Shown here: piece by piece, positions 7,901 through 11,554 of the stretch | Position numbering within the stretch: the stretch's first letter is position 1 | How the letters are laid out: each line of letters begins with the position of its first letter | NCBI GenBank assembly: GCA_012521855.1 | Contig: JAAYLO010000066.1 | Location: 1-11,554, forward strand | DNA: 11,554 nt | DNA from: Halanaerobiaceae bacterium | GTDB lineage: Bacteria; Bacillota; Halanaerobiia; Halanaerobiales; DTU029 | Direction of reading: 5' to 3' | Position numbers and translations under genes: made by a program | The notes under the pieces: model-generated | What the model saw: only the letters and a program-made list of their open reading frames with translations | What the model was told of the DNA's origin: nothing | Database searches by the model: none

Positions 7901-7979
7901 TAAACTCCAGAAGGACCACCAAAAAAACCATTATGATCGTAGTTACAGGGCGATTTAAAGCAATATCTGATAGTTTCAT
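4932..7979 (-). CDS. RND-family (AcrB-like, HAE1-type) efflux pump permease
   Basis: A 1015-residue inner-membrane proton-driven pump of normal family length. It begins with MKLSDIALNRPVTT and the first membrane helix (about 11-31), followed by a large periplasmic loop (about 32-333), a helix bundle (about 334-480), helix 7 (about 520-542), a second periplasmic loop (about 545-850) and the last five helices. Helix 4 carries GIGMLVDNSIVVLENI: Asp398 matches AcrB Asp407, whereas Asn399 replaces Asp408. Helix 10 has Asn917 where AcrB has Lys940, while Arg947 and Thr954 match Arg971 and Thr978. This pattern is, as I recall, common in the SwrC-like branch. The ATG directly follows the adaptor stop codon, with GAGGTGG 8 bases upstream inside the adaptor gene. 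It forms the engine of the tripartite pump with the two genes upstream; substrate unknown. Confidence 0.95.
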   Translation of the reverse strand: MKLSDIALNRPVTTIIMVFLVVLLEFIAFNRIGIDLFPDISLPAVVVITNYEGVGPEEIETMVTRPIEGAIATITNINNISSISSTGSSIVIAEFNWGTDMDKATMDMREAVDLIEAYLPDEVSKPMIVKFDPSMLPIMQLGVAGKIDLASLKTLLEKEFVPVLERLDGVAQVSLVGGLEREILITLNQTKMNNYHISFSNVTTALMMENMNLSGGHISRGDKDLLVRVTGKFDSVEEIKNILIPTATGYVLLEDIAEIEDTYKDISNLSRLNGETCIGVTIQKQTDANTVDVSDRVNKEIEKILGEIDVDIRVIPVMDQASFIKTAINSVGMNGIIGGLLAVLILYLFLRNYRSTLIIAISIPVSIIATFMLIYFADLTLNLMTLGGLALGIGMLVDNSIVVLENIYRYRTLGYNRYEAALHGAQEIGTAITASTLTTIVVFLPIVFMGGIAAEIFKELALTVSFSLMVSLVVALTLIPVMSAKMLKISSDEGKKGKALFEKIKELYRKSLAWSLDHRALVSIVFIAVLIFSLLFIPFIGAEFIPEMDQGQFTINIELPLGTSLEETNRITAAIEDIVLKLPETAGVLANVGSSSDLMAVMETSSSDLSSLIVLLKPRSERERSTSEVMEDLREKIRVPGADISISAVNIAEIAGSPVSIKINGNDLALLEELALKVKDVMAGIEGIREIEDSISKGRPELQIKINRSLAAQFGLRPAQIGAVVKSAISGDIASRYEVAGEEIDIRVRLDKEDISSIEQLKNLLLPSPTGALVPLERVAEFRLATGARQILRENQVRYVEITAELYNTNLAKVMPLIREKIEESIDLPVGYQLEYGGEYSEMMEAFSDLYYTALLAIVLVYMVMVSQFESLVHPFIIMFTVPMAAIGVIFALLFSGHTLSVISFIGIIMLAGIVVNNAIVMIDYINTLRNKGKNVRETLLEAGPVRLRPILMTTLTTILALLPQAIGRGEGSELSSPLAVVVMGGLIVSTFLTLYLIPIIYSFIAGIKKKAVHE

Positions 7980-9701
7980 TTATTTTACCACCTCTACCGG
8001 CATCTTGTCATCTAAATAATCCTGACCCTTTATTACTACTTTCTGTCCTGGTTCTACTCCATTAACTATCTCAATATAATCACCACTGATTATCCCCGTT
8101 TCTACAGCTGTTCTCACTGCCCGGTTTTCTTCTATTATATAGACAAAAGGATTACTCTCCAGATCAAGAACTGCTGAAATTGGTATTACCAGTGCTTCCT
8201 TTTTACTTCTCACCGGCAGATATACCTCGGCAAACATACCTCCCCTTAGTCTCCCTGATTTATTTTCTACCAATATCTTTACAGGAAAAGCCTGGGTCAT
8301 TGGATTCACTACAGGGGCAAGATACTCAATCTCCCCTTCCAGAAACATGTTTTCAAAAGCCAGGAGTCTTGCTTCAACCCTCTGGCCTTTCTCCAGATAA
8401 ATAAGCTGATCTTCTGTTACATTTACACTTATATAAACTTTATCCAGATTTACCACATTAAGAACCGGTATCCCGGGTCCAATCATTTCTCCTTCATCAA
8501 AGTTTATCTGCCCGACAATACCATCAATCGGGCTCCTTATAATAGTATCTTCCAGCAGCTTTTCTGCCTGTTCCAGAACAGCTTCAGCCTGTTTCAGGTT
8601 TGCCTTACCTATTTGAATATCTTCTGCACTGGCACCTTTCTTCAACTGGTCAAACTGGGCTTTAGCACTCTCCAGTAAAGCTTCCGCCTGTTCAACATTG
8701 GATAAAGCTATCATCAATTCTTCTTCCCTGGCTCCTTTTTCTACCTTATCGAGATTTGCCCTGGCAATATTTACATTTGCTTCAGCAACTTTCAACTGGG
8801 TTTTCGCAGCAGTTAATTGCTGTTCAAGCTGTATAGGATTAGTGAAATTTTCTTCCGCCAGAAGATAGCTCTCTTTTGCACCCTGGAGTGCAATATCCGC
8901 CTGTTCCTTCCCGATTCTGGCACTTTCAACAGCTGACCGGGCGTTTTTGTACTGGCTCTCTATCATCTCATACTGATTCTTGCTGACTGCCTTTTCCTGA
9001 TAAAGATATCCTATTCTCCTGAACTCCGTTTCTACCTGTTCAAAGGCTGTTACGGCCTGTGCCAGTCTCTCTTCAGCGAGCTTAACCTGCTTTTCTGCAG
9101 ATTTTAGCTGTGTTTCTGCAGCCAGGAGCTGCTGTTTCTGGGCTGTTTTATCCTGATATGCGGATTCAACCAGCTCAAGAGCCTGTTTTGCTCCTTCATA
9201 TGAAGCAAGGGCCTGTTGATATACTGCCTCTATATTTGCTCTATCCTCAAGAGAAGCACCGTCCTGAAGCATCTTCAGATTGGCTCTGGCTATCCTCAGG
9301 GCTGCCTCAGCCTGCTTAACCCCTGCTTCTCCGGCCCTGATCTGTTCTTCACTCGTACCCTTGATCATTTTTTCAAGAGTCGCTCTGGCTATTTCTACGG
9401 CTGCTTCTGCCTGTTTAAGCTGGATCCTGATATCTTCCTGTTCAAACTGAAAAAGAGGCTGGCCCTTTTTTACCCGGTCACCAGTCCGGACATGTATTTT
9501 TTCAATAATACCCCCGGTTTTTGTGGATATTTGAATATCCTCAAAAGCTTCTATCTGGCCATTGACCCTTCTAAAACTGGAAATTTCCTTTCTTTCTGCC
9601 TCCATGACACTGACCGGTACAGCAGCCAGAACAACATCAGTAATCATAATCGTAAACACCAGCAACACCAAAATCCTCTTTATATTTCTAACTTTCAACA
9701 T
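7980..9701 (-). CDS. Efflux RND periplasmic adaptor (AcrA/HlyD-type) with an extra-long coiled-coil hairpin
   Basis: A 573-residue membrane fusion protein, against roughly 380-400 for AcrA. An N-terminal signal or anchor (basic start, hydrophobic about 9-27, ending DVVLAAVP) has no lipobox cysteine, so it is not a lipoprotein. The two lipoyl half-motifs are at about 63-87 (VRTGDRVKKGQPLF) and 388-417 (SPIDGIVGQINFDEGEMIG); between them lie nearly 300 residues of Ala/Glu/Lys/Gln-rich helix. The TolC-docking pattern R-x3-L-x6-S is at Arg229, Leu233 and Ser240, in the middle of that segment. Four related stretches of 32-33 residues, marked by KGAS-ED...QAEA, lie in pairs on the two arms. A beta-barrel (about 418-500) and membrane-proximal domain follow. 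The ATG at 9699-9701 overlaps the TolC-family gene by 14 bases and uses an AGGAGGT site inside it. It should bridge the RND pump and the outer-membrane channel. Confidence 0.93.
   Translation of the reverse strand: MLKVRNIKRILVLLVFTIMITDVVLAAVPVSVMEAERKEISSFRRVNGQIEAFEDIQISTKTGGIIEKIHVRTGDRVKKGQPLFQFEQEDIRIQLKQAEAAVEIARATLEKMIKGTSEEQIRAGEAGVKQAEAALRIARANLKMLQDGASLEDRANIEAVYQQALASYEGAKQALELVESAYQDKTAQKQQLLAAETQLKSAEKQVKLAEERLAQAVTAFEQVETEFRRIGYLYQEKAVSKNQYEMIESQYKNARSAVESARIGKEQADIALQGAKESYLLAEENFTNPIQLEQQLTAAKTQLKVAEANVNIARANLDKVEKGAREEELMIALSNVEQAEALLESAKAQFDQLKKGASAEDIQIGKANLKQAEAVLEQAEKLLEDTIIRSPIDGIVGQINFDEGEMIGPGIPVLNVVNLDKVYISVNVTEDQLIYLEKGQRVEARLLAFENMFLEGEIEYLAPVVNPMTQAFPVKILVENKSGRLRGGMFAEVYLPVRSKKEALVIPISAVLDLESNPFVYIIEENRAVRTAVETGIISGDYIEIVNGVEPGQKVVIKGQDYLDDKMPVEVVK
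8553..8747 (-). repeat. Two tandem 32-33-residue coiled-coil repeats in the adaptor's descending arm
   Basis: Residues 319-350 (KVEKGAREEE...VEQAEALL) and 351-383 (DQLKKGASAED...LKQAEAVLEQ) share the unit seen at 9177-9371. The repeat ends immediately before the second lipoyl half (starting near residue 386), so it occupies the base of the returning helix. Confidence 0.65.
9177..9371 (-). repeat. Two tandem 32-33-residue coiled-coil repeats in the adaptor's ascending arm
   Basis: Residues 111-142 and 143-175 of the adaptor align to each other around the pattern K-(M)-x-x-G-(T/A)-S-x-E followed by (K/Q)QA-A. Copy one begins KMIKGTSEEQ and copy two begins KMLQDGASLED. The same unit occurs again in the descending arm (8553-8747). 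The relation is clear at protein level; codons have drifted. Confidence 0.65.
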
Positions 9702-11097
9702 AATATACTACCTCCTGAAAATATTCTGCCAGTAAACCCGTGTTCTTCAACAATTGAAATACGCTGATTTGATATTGATATTCAGACTGTATTTTGCTTA
9801 TTTTCGTCTGTTTTAAAACCAGCTGTGCATTCATTACATCAATATTGGTAGCAGTTCCAGCCTGATATCTTTTTTCTTCTAATTCAAGGTTTTCCTGTGC
9901 TCTTTCCAGATTCATTGCCTGTAATTCCATATTATTTTTGTTTTCCTCGATTGTTAGGAGTATATCTTCAATTTCAAGCCTGATCATTTCTTCCAGGTTT
10001 GATCTCTGTAATTTCAGTTTCTCAAGATCATTCCTCAATTTATCAGCTGTATTCTTTGCTAAACCCTTATCAAAAATATTCATGGACAGGGAAAAAGTAA
10101 TACTTCCTGTTCCATTGTCAAAGGACAGTTCATTATCCTGCCATTGATAATTGCCTATAAGGACCAGAACAGGCAGATAAGGGTTACTCTCTGTCTCTAA
10201 ACTGAGCTCCAGCATTTCCTTATTTATATTAAGTAGTTTAAACTCTCCCCTTCTCTCCCTGGCTCTTTGATACTGCAGTTCCAGATCAAGTTCTGGATCA
10301 TAATCAAAATCAGGTTCAAGAAAACTGTATTTACTTAAGTCATGGCCGATCATATTACCCAGCATCTTCCTGGCCATCTTAAGGTCATTACGGGCTGTCT
10401 GCAGACTGTACATTGCCCTGCTTTCTTCAATCTCTACCTGGAGTAAATCTGTTTTTATACTTAAACCTGCCTCCAGACTGACCTCAGCTATTCTTTTGTG
10501 TTCCCTTAAGAGATTGAAGGCCTCCTCTTCTATCTTTACCCTCTCTTCAGCCAGTAATACACCATAATATGACTGAATAATGCTGAACAATACTTCATTG
10601 ATTTTTTCATTAAACTGGACTTCAGATAGTTCAAAGGCTTTCCCGGCCTGTTTATTGGCCAGTCTCAATTTTCCGCCCAGATAAATGGGCTGCTGAATAG
10701 AAATTGAGGTCTGATAATTGTCTTCATAAGGCTGCATTGCCCGAAAAGCACCATAAATCGGAGACACCATATTTTTATTAATATAATCCAATAGATACAT
10801 ATCTTGATCGTCCAGGCGGGCTGGATCTGGAGGTTCTATGTCTATACCTGTACCGCCATCATCATCCAGAAACAGCCTGGTATAAGATGTGCTGAAACTT
10901 ATTTCCGGATAAAAGGCCCTTCTGCTGCTGTCCAGATCAATCTCTGCCTTCTTTAGCTCAATTTCACCCTCTTTAATAGCCTTATTGTTCTTTAAACCAA
11001 GTTTTAAAACATCTTCAAGGCTTATAGCCTCTTCTGCACAAACACATAAAGAAATTATAAAAAATATGAGTCCAGTGATGAAAGTTTTTTTAAGCAA
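9688..11097 (-). CDS. TolC-family outer-membrane efflux channel
   Basis: From the preferred start the protein has 469 residues, normal for TolC-type channels. It begins MLKKTFITGLIFFIISLCVCAEEA, a good secretion signal with likely cleavage after CVCA. The mature part has the two structural repeats of outer-membrane efflux proteins: each begins with a long helix, has a membrane beta-hairpin (YPEISFSTSYTRLF and TSISIQQPIYLGG in the first; LPVLVLIGNYQW and SITFSLSMNIFD in the second) and ends with the EAGLSIKTDLLQVE or YQAGTATNIDVMNAQ type of helix. No lipobox. I prefer TTG at 11095-11097: GGTGGAG lies 9 bases upstream, directly after the regulator's stop. An in-frame ATG at 11134-11136 would add 13 residues, lacks a good ribosome binding site and overlaps the regulator by 23 bases. 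It supplies the exit duct of the pump and requires an outer membrane. Confidence 0.93.
   Translation of the reverse strand: MLKKTFITGLIFFIISLCVCAEEAISLEDVLKLGLKNNKAIKEGEIELKKAEIDLDSSRRAFYPEISFSTSYTRLFLDDDGGTGIDIEPPDPARLDDQDMYLLDYINKNMVSPIYGAFRAMQPYEDNYQTSISIQQPIYLGGKLRLANKQAGKAFELSEVQFNEKINEVLFSIIQSYYGVLLAEERVKIEEEAFNLLREHKRIAEVSLEAGLSIKTDLLQVEIEESRAMYSLQTARNDLKMARKMLGNMIGHDLSKYSFLEPDFDYDPELDLELQYQRARERRGEFKLLNINKEMLELSLETESNPYLPVLVLIGNYQWQDNELSFDNGTGSITFSLSMNIFDKGLAKNTADKLRNDLEKLKLQRSNLEEMIRLEIEDILLTIEENKNNMELQAMNLERAQENLELEEKRYQAGTATNIDVMNAQLVLKQTKISKIQSEYQYQISVFQLLKNTGLLAEYFQEVVYYVES
9710..9716 (-). promoter_or_regulatory. Ribosome binding site of the adaptor gene, embedded in the TolC-family gene
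   Basis: On the minus strand AGGAGGT lies 8 bases before the ATG at 9701. It is built from the last codons of the TolC-family gene, whose stop codon lies inside the adaptor gene. This arrangement favours translational coupling of the channel and adaptor. Confidence 0.75.
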
Positions 11098-11104
11098 TTT
11101 ATCT

Positions 11105-11115
11105 CTCTCCACCTT
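11105..11115 (-). promoter_or_regulatory. Ribosome binding site supporting a TTG start for the TolC-family gene
   Basis: On the minus strand AAGGTGGAGAG overlaps the TAA of the regulator gene (11116-11114); its GGTGGAG core ends 9 bases before TTG at 11097. The alternative ATG at 11136 is preceded only by an A-rich stretch (AGAAAAGAAAAAG). Confidence 0.6.
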
Positions 11116-11554
11116 AATGATCACACTCCTTTTCATCTTTTTCTTTTCTAAAGATTCCCCTGCTCAACATCTGATATATTTCTTCCGGTCCCTTTTCATA
11201 TAAATATTCTATTTCTTCAGGATTTTCATAAGCAAAAAATACTGTTGTATATGATAAACCCATGATAATATTGACTATCATTTCCGGATTGTATTCAGCA
11301 TATATACTTTTTTCTTTTATTCCTTCCAGAATTAATTCTTTCAAATGTTTCCGTATTTCATGGATAAAATCAAATATTTCCCCGGTAATTTCTACACTAG
11401 GTCTATGTGTTTCTATATGTATTAATCTGGCTAACTTTTTATTATTAAAAACATATTTAAAGTATTTGTCAATCAATATCTTAAGTTTTTCAGGAACAGT
11501 GAGCTCCTTTTTCTTTATCCTGGTAAAGATTAAATTCAGCTTCCTCCTCTCTAC
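11114..11554 (-). CDS. TetR-family transcriptional regulator, C-terminal part (5' end outside window)
   Basis: The minus-strand frame is open from the right window edge to TAA at 11116-11114, giving 146 residues with no start required inside the window. A TTG at 11474-11476 is in frame but internal, so a 120-residue version would be wrong. The visible part is the all-helical ligand-binding and dimerisation domain of a TetR-type repressor: amphipathic helices, then EYNPEMIVNIIMGLSYTTV and a terminal helix with PEEIYQMLSRGIF. TetR proteins are usually about 190-210 residues, so the missing 50 or so should be the DNA-binding helix-turn-helix. As first gene of the efflux operon it probably represses its own transcription and that of the pump until an effector binds; the operator would lie outside this window. 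The family call rests on helical pattern and context. Confidence 0.8.
   Translation of the reverse strand, partial: VERRKLNLIFTRIKKKELTVPEKLKILIDKYFKYVFNNKKLARLIHIETHRPSVEITGEIFDFIHEIRKHLKELILEGIKEKSIYAEYNPEMIVNIIMGLSYTTVFFAYENPEEIEYLYEKGPEEIYQMLSRGIFRKEKDEKECDH

Noticed and set aside
9216..9767. Plus-strand open frame of 183 codons opposite the adaptor gene
   Set aside because: It lies antisense to a clearly coding, motif-bearing adaptor gene, has no recognisable domain and a biased composition expected from the complement of Ala/Glu/Gln-rich codons.
11114..11476. A short 120-residue TetR-like gene starting at TTG 11476
   Set aside because: The frame stays open to the window edge with coherent helical sequence upstream, and the TTG falls within that helix; the gene is truncated by the window rather than short.

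Overview
The window looks like part of a low-to-moderate G+C, anaerobic, diderm (two-membrane) Firmicute; a Halanaerobiales-type bacterium is my best guess. The reasons are AT-rich intergenic DNA, strong AGGAGG-type ribosome binding sites, a GTG and a probable TTG start, Firmicute-like protein sequences, and a TolC-type outer-membrane channel, which only makes sense with an outer membrane. The lineage is inference from protein style, not from a marker gene.

Layout: almost everything lies on the minus strand. Read in the direction of transcription (right to left), the right-hand block is one tightly packed operon: a TetR-family regulator cut by the right window edge (11554-11114), a TolC-family outer-membrane channel (about 11097-9688), a very long periplasmic adaptor of the AcrA/HlyD type (9701-7980), an RND (AcrB-like, HAE1-type) inner-membrane pump (7979-4932) and a GH36 alpha-galactosidase (4939-2744). 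Neighbouring genes overlap or abut, and several ribosome binding sites sit inside the end of the preceding gene. The block ends at a strong hairpin terminator at about 2681-2724. Together the first four genes give a complete tripartite efflux pump with a local repressor. The alpha-galactosidase at the end is the odd member.

The second block (2580-198, minus strand) is a complete AmmeMemoRadiSam cassette in the order amrB (Memo/LigB-like), amrA (AMMECR1), amrS (radical SAM). This trio is conserved in many prokaryotes, and I know of no settled biochemical function for it. Its promoter must lie in the 163-base gap 2581-2743, the only substantial gene-free DNA in the window.

At the far left, the C-terminal end of an unidentified plus-strand membrane protein (1-201) converges on amrS; the two stop codons overlap.

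The most interesting points are the doubled-length, internally repeated coiled-coil hairpin of the adaptor with its TolC-docking signature exactly at mid-hairpin, the alpha-galactosidase coupled to an efflux pump, and the intact AmmeMemoRadiSam cassette. I found no mobile elements, CRISPR arrays, tRNA or rRNA genes.
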